64,000 nt of DNA from Chelydra serpentina (taxonomy: Eukaryota > Chordata > Testudines > Chelydridae), in assembly GCA_037349315.1 (NCBI GenBank), contig JBAIAC010000030.1, positions 12,297,501 to 12,361,500 on the forward strand. Direction: 5' to 3'. Below the pieces are notes generated by a model, which was not told the origin of the DNA, searched no databases, and saw only the letters and a program-made list of their open reading frames with translations. Every line of letters begins with the position of its first letter. Positions within the stretch are counted from its first letter, which is position 1. Shown piece after piece: positions 12,740-25,210 of this stretch. The position numbers and the translations under genes are program-made.

Positions 12740-13690
12740 CAGGAACTCCTCACTTAACGTTGTAGTTATGTTCCTGAAAAAAGCGACTAAGCGAACGATG
12801 TTAAGCGAAACCAATTTCTCCATAAGAATTAATGTAACTGAGGGGGTTAGAGTGTGTGTGTGTGTGTGTGTGTGCGCGCACGCACACACACACACTAAGT
12901 TTTAAACAAACAATTTAATACTGGTACACACTGATGATTGTGAGGCTTGGTTGAGGTGGAGGAGTCAGAGGGTGGGATATTTCCCAGGGAATGCCTTACT
13001 ACTAAATGATGAACTACAGTAGCAATTGGCTGAGCCCTCAAGGGTTAACTCTCTCACTCTACAAGGCAGCAGGAAAGGAGCGAGGGCAGACAGAGATAGA
13101 GACACACACCCTGTGTGTATTTGAGAGATAGAGATGCACATTTCCCCTTTAAGTATGAAGAGTGGGGTCAGAAGTACACTGCCTTGTTAATTAGATCAGC
13201 AAGCTGAGACAAGACCGCAGCTCCCTCCGTCCATCCTTGTGTCACCCCTGCTCTATGGAAGATGGGGTAAGTGGGGTACAGGAGCAGGGGGATGGAGGAC
13301 ACCCTGACATTAGCCCCCCCCTCTTTTCCCTCCTCCCCCCCAGCAAGCAGGAGTCTCGGGGAGCAGCTCCAAGGTAGAGGGCAGGAACAGCACATGGCAA
13401 TGGAGGGAGGGACAGCTGAACTGCCAGCAATTGATAGCCTGCCGGGCAGATGCCGCACAGGGAACTTAGGGGAGCTGGGAGCTGCTAGGGGGGCTGCCAG
13501 TCCACCCTGGTTCCAAGCCCCCACCCGCTAGTTGCAACGGGCTGCTCTTCCTGCAAGCAGTGGTCAAAGCAGGCGGCTGCCAAATGACGTTAGAAGGGAG
13601 CACTGCACAACTTTAAACGAGCATGTTCCCTAATTGATCGGCAACATAACGAAACAACGTTAACCGGGACGACTAAGTGAGGAGTTCCTG
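12740..13690. mobile_element. Tc1/mariner (Tigger-like) non-autonomous element
   Basis: Perfect inverted ends CAGGAACTCCTCACTTA at 12740 and TAAGTGAGGAGTTCCTG to 13690, flanked on both sides by TA. Sub-terminal aacgttgtagttatgttcctg matches pogo/Tigger style. Open frames inside (13168-13531, both strands) are GC-rich and are not transposase. A TG/CG/CA tract lies at 12852-12895. Confidence 0.85.
12852..12895. repeat. 44-bp alternating purine-pyrimidine tract (TG/CG/CA)
   Basis: TG repeats run through gcgcgcacgc into CA repeats. The tract is close to self-complementary, so it could extrude a cruciform or adopt Z-DNA. Confidence 0.9.
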
Positions 13691-15091
13691 TATTTGCAGA
13701 CTCTTATTAATTAGTTCTTTAGGCATGTAATGTCTTCATCACTTTTCCTGTACATTTGGACTGTTAAGCATTTCAACTGTCCAATTTTTAAAGAACACAT
13801 ATGCACAGTTGTGCACTTCATTTGTGTGTACAAATTGGGTATTATATGAGCAAGCAGCACTGTGGTGGTAACTGCTCATGGAAGTCATTTATGTGTGTCT
13901 TTTTTGATAAGCAGGCCTTTAGTGACAAAAAGTTGGTACCCAGCAGTCCCTGACTGTACTTGATGTACCAGTTACTGAATAATGAACATATATAGTCTAG
14001 AAAGAGCATATGAGAGTTTAAGTCATATAGTAATACAATATGTATGCATCCTACCGTTTTAATGGAACTCCGAGATTTTTCTTCCCAGACATTACTGCTC
14101 AGCTCAAACGTGCAATGAACATTTGTTTCTCTTTCATAGGATCCAAAAATCAGTAATCTGAAATACAGCAGTAGTAATTATTTTTAATAATAATTTGGGC
14201 TCTGTGTAATCTGTAGGGTACATATTTATTATAGAATCACATCTTTTCTTTTTAAACTCATTCATCCTTTTCATATACTGCAATATGAAACCAGGAGTTC
14301 ACCTGTATTAAAATTGACACACACACACACACACACACACACTTACTTCTATAACTCAGGCACAGCTCTCACTCAAAAGGGAAGTTTATAGAACACTTGC
14401 ACCCTCTAGTGCAAGAATTAAGTAAATAAAATTGGCCAGAATTCTTATTGACTTTTATAAACATCTAATATTCAAATAAATATTTTTTCCGTAAGATGAA
14501 CGGAAAAACAATCTGTATTTACAGACTAGTGTTTCAAGTCTCCTGACTTCATTTCTTCCCCTGCTCTCCCAAAGCCCACTCTCGACTTGCTTGATTCAAA
14601 TAGCAGACCATTATTACAACAGCTAGGATAAATTTTGCTTTGTAGCAATGTATTTCATTACACTGAAGTTCTATCACCCTTGTGACTTTTCTTCACAATA
14701 GTACTAACACAGACACCTATTTTATGTATAATATCTTAACCCAAAAGATGATGAAGAGCTTCTCAAACTTGATAACATGCACGATAAATGAAATTCAATG
14801 ACCCCTTGGATGGAGAGCAACACTCAACCCTGCTGCACGAGAGCATACAGATGGGACATTTTGGGGTGGAAATTAGCGCAATTTCCACCCCAAAATGGAA
14901 CTGTCTTATGAAGAGAACTGCTGGATGTTTATGGTTTGTGCAGAGCTGACAAGAATGCTGTCTCCAAGGTCTCATCCAGCAGATCTTACTTATAGTAAGC
15001 TTCATAACCCTCGAGATATTCCTATCAAAAGGATGGACAAGCTCAAACTATCCTGGGATGCCAGCCTGTTCTAGGAAGTTTAGATACTTCT
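13691..15091. other. Unassigned intronic sequence with a CA microsatellite
   Basis: A CA dinucleotide run lies near 14317-14341. A small inverted repeat, ttttggggtggaaatt / aatttccaccccaaaa, is at 14859-14895. No gene is recognised. Confidence 0.5.
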
Positions 15092-15905
15092 GATCTAGGG
15101 TTGCCAGGTGTCCCATTTTCGACAGAAACGCACAGCTTACCGGACCATCAAGAGTCCAGTTGGAGGGGCTGGCAGGCTCCCTACCTGGCTCCAGGAAGCT
15201 CCCCAGAAGCAGCGACAAGTCCCTCAGCTCTTATGGGTAGGTGCAGCCAGGGGGGTCTCCACACGCTGCCCTCACCCCAAGCGCCTGCTTCGCAGCTCCC
15301 ATTGGCCAGGAATCTCAGCCATGGGAGCTGCAGGGGCGGTGCCTGTGGACGAAGGCAGCATGCAGAGCCCCATGGCCGCCCCTCTGCCTAGGGCCTTGTT
15401 GCCGCTTCCAGGGAGCCGTCAGAGGTAAGTGCTGCCCGGAGCCCGCACCCCTCACCCCTCCAGTGCCCCAACTCCTGCCCCAGCTTGAGCCATCTCCCAC
15501 ACCCCAACCCTCTGCCCCAGCTCGGAACCCCCCACACACACTCCAAACCCCTCTTCCCCAGCCCGGAGCCCCCTCCTGCACTGCAAATCCCTTGCACACC
15601 CCACACCCCAACCCCCTGCCCCAGCGTAGACTCCCCTCCCGCATCCTGAACCCCTCATTTCTGGTCCCACCCCAGAGCCTGCATCCCCAGCCTAGAGCCC
15701 ATACCCCCTTCCCACACCCCAACCCCTGACCAAGCTTTGAGCCCTCTCCCAGACCTCCAGCCTGAGGCCTCACCCCCTCCCGGGTCCCAACACCCTGCCT
15801 CAGCCCGGTGAAAATGAGTGAGGGTGGGGGAGAGTGAGTGACAGAGGGAGGGGGGATGGAGTGAGTGGGGCATGGCCTCGGAGCAGGGGGCCCCTGAATG
15901 TACCT
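15092..15905. mobile_element. GC-rich turtle repeat with degenerate 'ccccaaccccctgccccag' array
   Basis: It opens tctagggttgccaggtgtcc, contains gcagctcccattggcc, then runs into about 350 bp of C-rich tandem-like sequence (15440-15800) and ends gagtgagtggggcatgg. This module order is familiar from turtle interspersed repeats; class is uncertain. The long open frames on both strands here (up to 204 codons) are artefacts of the low-complexity composition. Confidence 0.55.
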
Positions 15906-18512
15906 GCATCTCAAGGAATGTACCTGCATTTTAAGTTAGTGAACTGCAATACACACACATCTTGGATTTTGAGCAATGCGATCTTGAAGTTGGTGAAAGA
16001 TACACAAATGTAACGTTTTAAGTGCAAGTGGGGAGGAAGGGGAACAAGAATGAAGACAAAGGAAGTTAGAAACCCACAGCGGAAGTTATTTCATAGCTAA
16101 AATTAAAATTTTACCACATTCACATATCTCCACTCATCCTGAACAACCAACACTTCTGAACCATGGTTATCAGTTATACAGTCATGTTCAAGAAAGTGTC
16201 TAAAAAGCATCTCTGTCTGAAAGCTAAACTACATTCTCCTAAAGTCAAAAACCTGTTAGAAAGAGTTTTACTAATAACTATTAGTATCTGAAGGGCCCTT
16301 GTGCACCAATCCCAGAAAAACCCTCTCTAGCTAATCTCTGAGCCATAGCTTTTTAATTGGCACTCATCTTCCAATACTTTTAATAGTAATAACTTTCTTA
16401 CAGCTTCTTCATATGAAGAATAAGCTTACGAATCTTTTCAAGATCTGGGGAGAGGTGAGGGGAGGTGGGGGAAGATGCGAGTAGCACTATGTAGGATAAT
16501 ATTTTTTCTTTTAACCCCATTATAGTGAGGTCTGGCAATGTATAGCACGTTTTGCAGTTACTCTGTAACAGTCTCTCACATGTTAAGTTCTCATCATACT
16601 TCTTCTCTCTCTTCTGGGCATGAATTCTAATCTTTATATCAGGGACAAGAGGATGAGTTCAGGACACTGGTTTACTTGCTGATATTGCTCTTCTCTCTCT
16701 TTATTTTTAAATAATGTATGTATACATGTCAGCATTGACACTTACACAAAACTTTTATCTACCAAAAATACCCTCAAAATGAAAGCACAAAGAGAATGTA
16801 ATATTGAGCAATGCCAACTATTTAATGAGGAATGTCAGTTATTAAAAATACAAACACATTTATCTGATAACGGTAAAATTGCAAATATAGAAATAAAAGT
16901 TGAATAAGGCTCTAATTTACCACTGGAATATATCTAGAGTAATTCCATTAAAGCCAGTATTGGCCTATTGCAATAGAGCACAAAGCTGTCACAAAATGAC
17001 AATTTCTTAAGTAACAGATGCTGAATTACTCCAGTAACCAGGCTATCAGGCTTTTGGAACCTAACCCAACACTGCATATGATACAGTTGTTAATGGTTCT
17101 AATAATTTAGGTGTGGAAGGAGAGTTAAGATCTGGGCCAAAATCAGCCCTTGTGTAACCAGTCATATTCCCATTGGCTTCAACAGGAGGTTCACATGCAT
17201 ACATCCAAGCTCATTTTGGTCTGCAATCTTGTTTCTGTAAGCAGTGAAGTGAAGAAAATAAAAAAAAGTTATTCTGCTAGAGATTTAGGAAAAGCAAAGA
17301 AATTTTCAGCTAACAAAATAACGTGTAGGGAACTAGCCAGTACCTTCAATATAATAATCACACAGAGCATATTATTTATAGGATACCAACACCTCCACCA
17401 CTTTAACAAACATTTACTTAATTCATGGACTTTTCCCTTTCACAAGAGAAAATCAGTTTACCAAGTCCAGATTTCTGCTCGAGTGAACAGGTATGCCATT
17501 ATTTCAAAGATATATAAATATCAATCATTACAGCTATTCTTGAAGCCTCCGGTATCAAAACAGATTTAGTTGTTTCCTTTAAGTTACTTTAAGCCACTGG
17601 ATTAATCTGTAAGTGATAACTGAAAAAGCATTTTAACCCTTTATAGATCACTTTTATTTGGTGTTATTTATAAGCAAAGGAGTTCAAACGTGTTTGCGCT
17701 GTGTTCATCCACCACAATTTTCCCCCAACTCCTGTTTATGTCTAGCAACTGTCGTCATAACTCACTTGCAGTTCAACTTTAACACTCATTTGTCTAGACA
17801 CCACTGATTTGATTACTTCCCTTGCTCCCACGCCCAAAGTTCAGTTGATTAGTCCTTGTTTGATTACACAATACCCAGTTTATGTATGGGCAAAGGATTA
17901 CCTAGACCCACAAAGTCATGCCTTGTTTGTCTTTTTTTTTTTCTTAAAGCCATCCCAAGTAAACCATTGTGTTTGTCTTCTGTTCCCATTTCTAACTTCA
18001 GATGTTAGAGGAGATTTTAGGATCTTTGTCCTTTTTTGCTTCTTGTTAACTGTTAAAAGCTGAAGATATATTTCGATACTAAAGCTTTTTTTAACTTTAA
18101 ATTGGACTTAAAAATCGGAGCCACTGTCAACAACTGAAAAGTATTAGGAATTTACAGAGACCGAGAAGTCAACTGTGAGTTTAAGTAGAGAGTCATTACA
18201 ACAGGAGTCATGCTGGTGTCCAGGCCCTTTCCTGCTGTCTTTGGAGTGCTTCGTTATTTGTACAGGCCAATATTTTTTGAATATGAATACATACATTTCA
18301 GCACTTGAATATATAAGTGATTTTGCCGAGGAAACGAGCACCACAACTTTTGTCACAGGGTGGCTGGGTCTTTAAGAGCAATCCATGCCCAACTCTCGCC
18401 TATCTATTTTCTCCCAAATTATGCACCTGTAAGCTACAAAGATTGATGGGAAGAGGAAAACAAGTCAGGTCCAGTTCCCTCACTACGGGGAGTGATTGTC
18501 TCTTTACTTCAG
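15906..18512. other. Unassigned AT-rich intronic sequence
   Basis: A 139-codon plus-strand frame (17150-17569) begins in a degraded palindrome-family repeat near 17135-17190. It has no recognisable domain and I do not call it a gene. Confidence 0.5.
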
Positions 18513-18789
18513 GTTTGTCTACACTACAATAAAAAACCCGCAGCACCAAGTCTCAGAGCCTTTGTCAGCTCACTCAATCACACAGGGCTCAGGCTCTGGG
18601 GCTAAAAATAGTGTAGACATTCCAGCTCAGGCTGCAACCTAGGCTTGGAGACCTTCCCCCCCATCACACAGGGTCTCAGAGTCCAGGCTCCAGCCTAAAC
18701 ATCTACACTGCACTTTTATAACCCTACAGCCCAAGTCAACTGATGTGGGCCAGCTGCGGGTCTTTTATTGCAATGTAGACATACCCTAA
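18513..18789. mobile_element. Foldback DNA element, 'gggtatgtctac' family, copy 2
   Basis: Starts aggtttgtctacactacaat and ends attgcaatgtagacatacc, inverted. The interior ctccagcctaaacatctacac mirrors copy 3 next door. Confidence 0.65.
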
Positions 18790-19036
18790 GGTATGCTTTT
18801 AAACACCTGTGTTTCGCCCATGTCAGCTGACTTGGGCAGCTGGGTTGTAAAACTGCAGCGTAGGCGTTCAGACTCAGGCTAGAGCCTGGGCTCTGGGATC
18901 CTCCCTCCTCACAGGGTCCCAGAGCTTAGGCTCCAGCCTAAGCATCTACACCACTACTTTACAGTCTCACAGCCTGAGCCCAAGTCAGCTGACATGGGCC
19001 AGCTGGGGTGTTTAATTGCGGTGTAGACATACCCTT
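18790..19036. mobile_element. Foldback DNA element, 'gggtatgtctac' family, copy 3
   Basis: Begins taaggtatgctttta directly after copy 2 and ends ttgcggtgtagacataccctt. It lies in the same orientation as copy 2, head to tail, with no clear spacer. Confidence 0.65.
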
Positions 19037-21911
19037 AGAAGCCTGAAGGAGAACAGCAGTGGCTAAGGTTTCTCTAGAGAAAAGCTTAGTGTTGGGTTTA
19101 AGATTAGGGACAGTGACTGCCTGGAACCTCTGTGCCAAGAAGTGGACTTCTAAAACATAGGAAAAGGTATCGGGGAAACCATAATACAAAGTGAAAAATT
19201 AGTAAATATTTGTATAACTTTTGTTAAGAAATTTTTGTAGTCCCTAATGAGGGTCAAATGGGACAGTTATCCTGCAGAGGTGTTGGGATAGATTTTGTGC
19301 ATTAGGCATTAAACCAGACCTCAGGAAGGAAGACTGGTTTGGAACTTCAGTCTGTGTCGGTGATTGATTACAAATGCAGGAGGTAAAGGCACAGCCACAT
19401 CCAAATGCCAGAGAGAGAAGTCGCTCCCTCACTCCTGCTGATTTTGAAAATTTTGACCATGGTGTCTAACATGTCATAGGTGCTTTGCAGCAGGGAGGGA
19501 GAGAGAGAAAAAAAAAGTTATGTCCCTTCCCCAAATATCTCACAATTTCAGTTCAATATAGCACAAGGTTTCGAAAGTGGGAGAGAGGGATGGAGCTAGG
19601 GAGAATGAAGTTACAAACTTTTTCTTAAAAATAGGAAGGTTAGGTTTTGTTTTATTTTCATAGGCAAGGCTCCTAGCGCTGCCTATTTTTCAACACTTCC
19701 CAATTTAAGACCCTGTTACCAGTTGCTCATAACTTTGCCACACTAGCCATTTGGGCTGAAGTTTTCCATACCTGGTGTCTGCTTCAGTTGAATAGTTTTG
19801 GAAAATTTCAGCCAAAACAGTTCAGCATTTCAGAGAATGAGGACAGGGAAATGTAAGTTTTGCCCATGTTAAGTTCCGGCAACTTCTTCATTGAAAAGCT
19901 CCCGCCCACGACTGCCCCATGCTTTGAAGAAGGGATTTGAAATTTGGGAGGAGGTGCCGTGTGTAAGGGATGTGCTCTTTGCTGTCCCTGTGAAAACCAC
20001 ACAGATTTGGCCAAGTTATAAGACTTTGAAAAACTGCCGTTTCAGCAGAGACTTCAGATTTTTAGCAGCTAAAATCTCCAAAGATTCCATCCTCACTAAG
20101 TATTCTACATCCCCTCACAGCTCCTACACAGTTGACCAGTTTGTACATGTGCCACCTAAACAGAGTAATTGAGAATGTTCCCTCCAGCCCAGGCCTAAAG
20201 AGGTGAGGCCTGACCTTCCCTGTAATGCCTGCTCTGGGCTGGGGTGGGGCCAGGCACTGAAAATGAGAGCAGGAAGTCTGTCCTATCGTACCAATGACCT
20301 CTTCCTAGCAGCCTGGCAAGGTGGAGGAGAAAACCTATATCAATACAGGTTTACTGGCTGTTGACTGAACATGTGGAACATATAAAAGTTTGTAGATATT
20401 TCTTTTTTATTTTTCTAATTTTCAGCTACAGTAGCTTTTAAACCAGTAATATTTTAGAAATAGTAGAATATTCCTTGGATTATAGTAGTTTCAAAGTAGA
20501 TTTAATTTTTGTTCTAAAATTCTTTAAAAAGAGTAACTAAACATGTACTTTGTATTGGTGCCACGTATTACTGTGTTTTTCCATTGTAGGGCTGTTTTGT
20601 CAAGTAGGCCCATCCAAGGGTCATATATTTTAACTACTATTTTACATAGCATTATATATATTCCAAGAAAATGAAAGGTAATCATTTAATCCTGTTTGCT
20701 TTACAAAGGTGAACCTATGTAGATAAATGTTTTGTTTAGCAGATAAGTCTAAAAAGATTGTTTTTCCATAATAAAATCAAGTTAATATATCTTACTCATA
20801 AACTAGTCTCTACAGTTTAACATGAAAATCTTCACAGTTGGAGAATTAGAGTTACTTTTCACCCTTCAAAGAAAATATAAAAATGATTATGAAGTAGTCA
20901 GTCTGACTTATTTGCTTTTCCAATTCTTTGAGAACATACTCAAACATAGGCAACACACTGAAGATAATCTTGCTTTGGTCTTCAAACATTAACAAAAATG
21001 TTTATCAAAAAAATAAACATATTTTTGCAGTAGTAAAAGATCGTATTGCCCTGTCAACATTAATTTATAACTTTTATTATCTATTACCTAGCACCTTTAT
21101 TGAAGTTATATTTTTATAAGCAATGCTTAAATTGGGGGAAAATAATCCTGATTATTACTACTACTACTACAGCCCCTCCTCTCTTTGGCCCCCCCCCCCC
21201 TCTCTCTCTCTCTTCTTTTTTTTTAAAAAGCAACATTTTAAAAATGCAATTTTTTTATGTGCCTTTCAAGTATTTCATGGGGGGTGAATACTAAGATGAG
21301 CTCTAAATGCATTGCATAAGTACACACACACACAAAAAACTGATTTGGGTGAAAAGTGTGTTAATTACTAATCTGCACTAGAGAACAAAAATCCTTTGAT
21401 TTGTGAAATGTCATCCCAAAACTTTATGTAATTTAAAGATCCAATTCTTACTAATACATAAAGGAAACTAAACATTACTGATCTGTCACTAGTTATAAGA
21501 GGATTCTTTTAAAATTTTATGGAACTGCATTTCTCAGAGAATCGGTAATGAGGACAACAGCATTCTGTGTTTGAATGTGATCAAGATTGGTAATGACCTG
21601 TATCATTGATGCCAGGCAGCGTTCAGTACTAAAGCCAAGCGACTGTTAATAAGGCTTGGGGTCACAGCCAAAATTAGAGAGGGTAGGTGAGGACAGCAAT
21701 GATTCAAGCAGGCAGGTTTTAGCTGATGAAACAACCTAGGATGGGACACTTGTCATGTGGAGAAGACAGGTGTTAAGCTGAACAATTTTGGGGAGGTGGG
21801 GGAAGTGTTCTGAGCATTCCATACAAACAGACTGAATTTAGAGCCTTCCTGACCCCACTACAGTGTTCAATAATTCAAAAGGGTGGCTCTAAACAGAGAC
21901 CTGCAACAGAA
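19037..21911. other. Mostly unassigned; old repeat near 19640-20160
   Basis: The segment gttgctcataactttgcc...ttttggaaaatttcagcc looks like a dispersed turtle repeat (memory only). A C run followed by CT repeats lies near 21189-21213. The rest is AT-rich without recognised genes. Confidence 0.35.
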
Positions 21912-22225
21912 AAGAACGGTTATTCATCTTGCAGTAAATGTTGTTCTGTCCAACAAGACATTCTGTCCTTGTGAATCTCACTACTGGTGTGCATGTGACC
22001 TTTGCACAGGAGTTTGGAAGTTATCCCCATAAAGGTTGCGCATATGCCCTTCATGTCCTCACTCTCCCCTGAAAGGGAATGAAGGGCACCATTCAAATTT
22101 CCTTTGTCATCCAAAGATCCCAAGAGAAGTCTCTGAGCTGTGGGGATGGAGAGTAGGCTGTGGGATCCGTATGCACAGAACATCTCAAAGAACAACAGTT
22201 TCTGCAATCTGAGTAACGGATTTCT
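21912..22225. mobile_element. Repeat with long inverted ends, 'catgtccattcc' family, second unit
   Basis: Left arm ggttattcatcttgcag...tgttgttctg; right arm acatctcaaagaacaacag...tgagtaacgg. Same arms as 7366-7700, more diverged. Confidence 0.45.
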
Positions 22226-23439
22226 CTCCTTTAAATTCCTATGCATCTGGTTCCCACTTATGGTGATTAGCCAGTAGTTCAATATTCCAGGCAGTGGGGA
22301 CTAGGAGCTCATCTTAAATGACTGCAGGACTGTTCAGCCAACCTGTGCATTAATTCTAGAAGTTGATATTAGCAAATAATGGTTGGTGAAGAAGTGCACT
22401 GAGGACCATGTTGCCTCTCTACAATTTTTGTGATCAGAACTCTAGTGAAGCATGCCACCGACGAGGCCTGCATTCTGATGGAATGGTCAGTAACCTGATC
22501 AGGGAGTTGCAGTTTGTTAATATCTAAGGTTACCCTGATACAGTCTACAGTGCATTTATTTCATCTTTGTTTCCTTTCTCTGACTGTCCCTCTGTCTTAG
22601 TTCCAGGTGAGAGCTCCTGTGAGCCCAGTTCTTACCACAGCCTCCTGTCACCTCTCAGTTCATTATCCTGCTACTGCAAAGACATGCTGAGTTCACATGT
22701 TCCATCTGCTGTGAGCTTCCCCTTATTAAGTGTCAACCGGGATTCTCCATGGTCTTTCTGGATCTTCTATTGAGGTGTCTGGGTTCCCACCAGTCCTTAA
22801 TGGGCCACTCATATCACCCCAAACAGCTACATGATACAAACACTTCATGTCTTCGGCTCTGACTCAGAGGCATCATTTTAACTCTTCTGTACCCACTGGG
22901 TACCAATACCAAAATGATCAGTACAGAGCCATAGAGATAGTTCATAAAAACATTATGGACAATTCCTGCATTCATCACAGCAGAAACTTCCACTTGGGTC
23001 ACACCACTTTTTGTGTAAAATTGGAAAACAAGTTTCTAGTTGTGTCAGCCTGGTTGTTTTGAGTATTGAAACCTTTACTTTTAAGGAAGTTTTTAAAGAG
23101 AACACACACTGAATACATTAAAAAAAACCTAGCGAGAACTCAAGCTTTTAAATTTTAAATGGCAGCAGTTTATTTTGTGCCAGGTGCTATTTTTTCAAAT
23201 TCCACTGCAAATTTGAGAAGATTCTAAACTATTTAATGGAACACGTGCAAATTAAATGGTTTTAAGGGCCTTTTGAGGTTATGTTGACTCAAGTTTCATC
23301 ATCATAAATTAAGATGTCGTTAGGAATGCAAATAGTAACCTAACATAGCATTGTAATACAAAATATAAATACTGTACCTTTTTAAAAAAACATTTCCAGA
23401 TAAAAAGTTCCATACATTTCAAACATGTACAATGTTATC
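22226..23439. other. Unassigned intronic sequence
   Basis: No recognisable coding or repeat structure. The short frames at 22567-22773 and 22847-23062 look random. Confidence 0.4.
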
Positions 23440-24590
23440 TTCTTCTAGGAGAGTGAGGGTGCCAGGAAGGTAATAAAGAACTGCTCTTAGTTCAACTGCA
23501 AGTTTGGAGGAGATGATGAATTCCACATACTGGAACCAATGACTTGGTATCAGATTATAGAAGACTTCAGGGATCTTGCAAGCGAGCTAAAGAAGAGGAA
23601 GTGACCTTCTCAAATATCCTTCAGAGCCAACAAATGAGAGAAGGCAGAAAATACTGGAGCTGAACTGTTGGTTGTGCATTTTTGTTTTCTGAAACATTTG
23701 GTCAGATTCCAGCCTGAAAGTGAGCTTTATGAATGGCATGACATGCCTCTCACAGGTGGGAAGACAGGGGTTGATCTTCTTGGCAAGAGACTAGCTGGAG
23801 CAGCTGGAAGAGTGATAATATATAATGCAAGGGGAGGGTGCTATGGAGGAAAATACAGAATAATCTAACTGTGTGCCATGAACAAACTGAGCTGATGTGA
23901 CAAAGAATGGGACGAGAAGAATTTTTTCAGCTGCTTATATATCAAAACTAAGAGTTTGGATAACATGCAAAAGGAACTGGAAATACTCATCAATAAGAAA
24001 ATGTATATAAGTGGCATTACTGAAACCTCGTGGGACAGTTTGAATGTTGGAATATTAAAATCACTGGTTATAACCTGTTTAGGAAGGACCAAGTGAGTGG
24101 GGACTCAAAAGACACCATTACGGATTTTAGAGTAATTGGTAACTCAGACTCACAGGATCTTGAATGCATGTGGATCAGCATGCTAGTTAAAGATCAGGAA
24201 GGGATACTGGTGGGGATCTCTTACAAAACAACAAATCAAACCAGATAAAAGAATAAAATTACTTTTTAAGCATCTGTCTATAATGCATGGAAAGAAAAAA
24301 AAGTTGTATTGTTATGGGGGACTTCAGTTTGGAAAACATATGCTGGAGGTCTTATGCAGTCAGTAGTAAATCATCATTAAGATTTTTGAAAATTCTAGAT
24401 AATAATTTTCTTACACAAAAAGTATTATGCCCAACACAAGGTAACTAAAAGATAAAGATGAATTAAATACTGGACTTAAAGTAGGTGGTTGCCTACCTTG
24501 GGTTCAGTGATCATAAGGAGTTTTTGAACTAAGAGCTGGGAGAAAACTAACAGATTCAAAGGAGCACACAGTTCAAGCAGAGACATCCCT
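23440..24590 (+). mobile_element. L3/CR1-type LINE, 5' part: esterase-like ORF1 end and endonuclease
   Basis: About 23,530-23,870 translates, with frameshifts, to pieces resembling the SGNH/esterase-type ORF1 of CR1-clade LINEs: TNDLVSDY, EVTFSNILQSQ, then a block with HDMPLTGGK and LLGKRLAGAAGRV. About 23,930-24,530 carries endonuclease pieces: ISGITETSWD, LEILINKK, IVMGDFSLENICWRS and FSDH. The frame is broken many times. Its 3' part continues at 29,676, after a large insertion. Confidence 0.75.
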
Positions 24591-24909
24591 TAGTGTAAGA
24601 TCTATTCATGGGGATTCTCTATATTCTAGTTAGGAGAAGAGGATGGATGATAAAGTACAGGTAGGATGTGATGAGAAACAGTCAAATGAAAAAAAGGCCC
24701 ATTCAATTACATCACATAATGGCAGACAGCTAAAAAGTAACAAATTTTATAAGTGCTGATATACAAATTCTAGAAGCCTAAATACTAAGATGGGTGAACT
24801 TCAGTGCCTTGTATTAAATGACCATATAGTTATAATAGGCATCCCAGAAACTTGATGGAATGATGATAATCAATGGGACACAGTAATACCAGGGTACAAA
24901 ATTCTCAGA
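24591..24909 (+). mobile_element. Second CR1 LINE, 5' part (endonuclease start)
   Basis: Translates to YTNARSLNTKMGELQCLV, then HIVIIGIPET, a stop, and WNDDNQWDTVIPGYKILR, the start of a CR1 endonuclease. It breaks off where an LTR begins and resumes at 26,944 with NDRTGHAGSRVELYVKE in the correct order. The left boundary is approximate. Confidence 0.75.
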
Positions 24910-25210
24910 GTGCACAGGGTTGGTGCTCCGGTATCACTCTGAATGAAGTCAGACAGGACCCTCTGCCAGAGTGACTCCTCTCAGGGCACACTCTCACTAG
25001 GGCAAGCCTTCTTGGCTTCAGCACCTCCTTGGGTCTGACCTCAAAGCATTCAGCACCTCTATTCCATGCAATGAGCTCCCCACAGTGAGTCCACATGGAT
25101 ACGACATCTGGGGAAGCCTTATGTGCCCCCCAAAGGGCTAATGCACCCTCAACTTCATAGTCAGCAGTGACACTCACCAGCGAGATAAAACAGAAGGGTT
25201 TATTAGTTCT

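Noticed and set aside
13168..13531. 118-codon minus and 86-codon plus frames inside the Tigger-like element
   Set aside because: Mutually overlapping, compositionally biased and without transposase motifs.
14319..14342. CA dinucleotide run as a possible regulatory site
   Set aside because: Ordinary microsatellite.
15315..15929. 204-codon minus frame and overlapping long plus frames
   Set aside because: They lie in a C-rich, tandem-like repeat. Several frames are open at once and the translations are Gly/Pro low complexity.
17150..17569. 139-codon plus frame
   Set aside because: Begins in a dispersed repeat; no domain; AT-rich random-looking composition.
17740..17790. Minus-strand 'VSYDDS' as a trace of the next PDZD8 exon (GSYDRE)
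   Set aside because: The frame ends in a stop two codons later. No acceptor or wider similarity.
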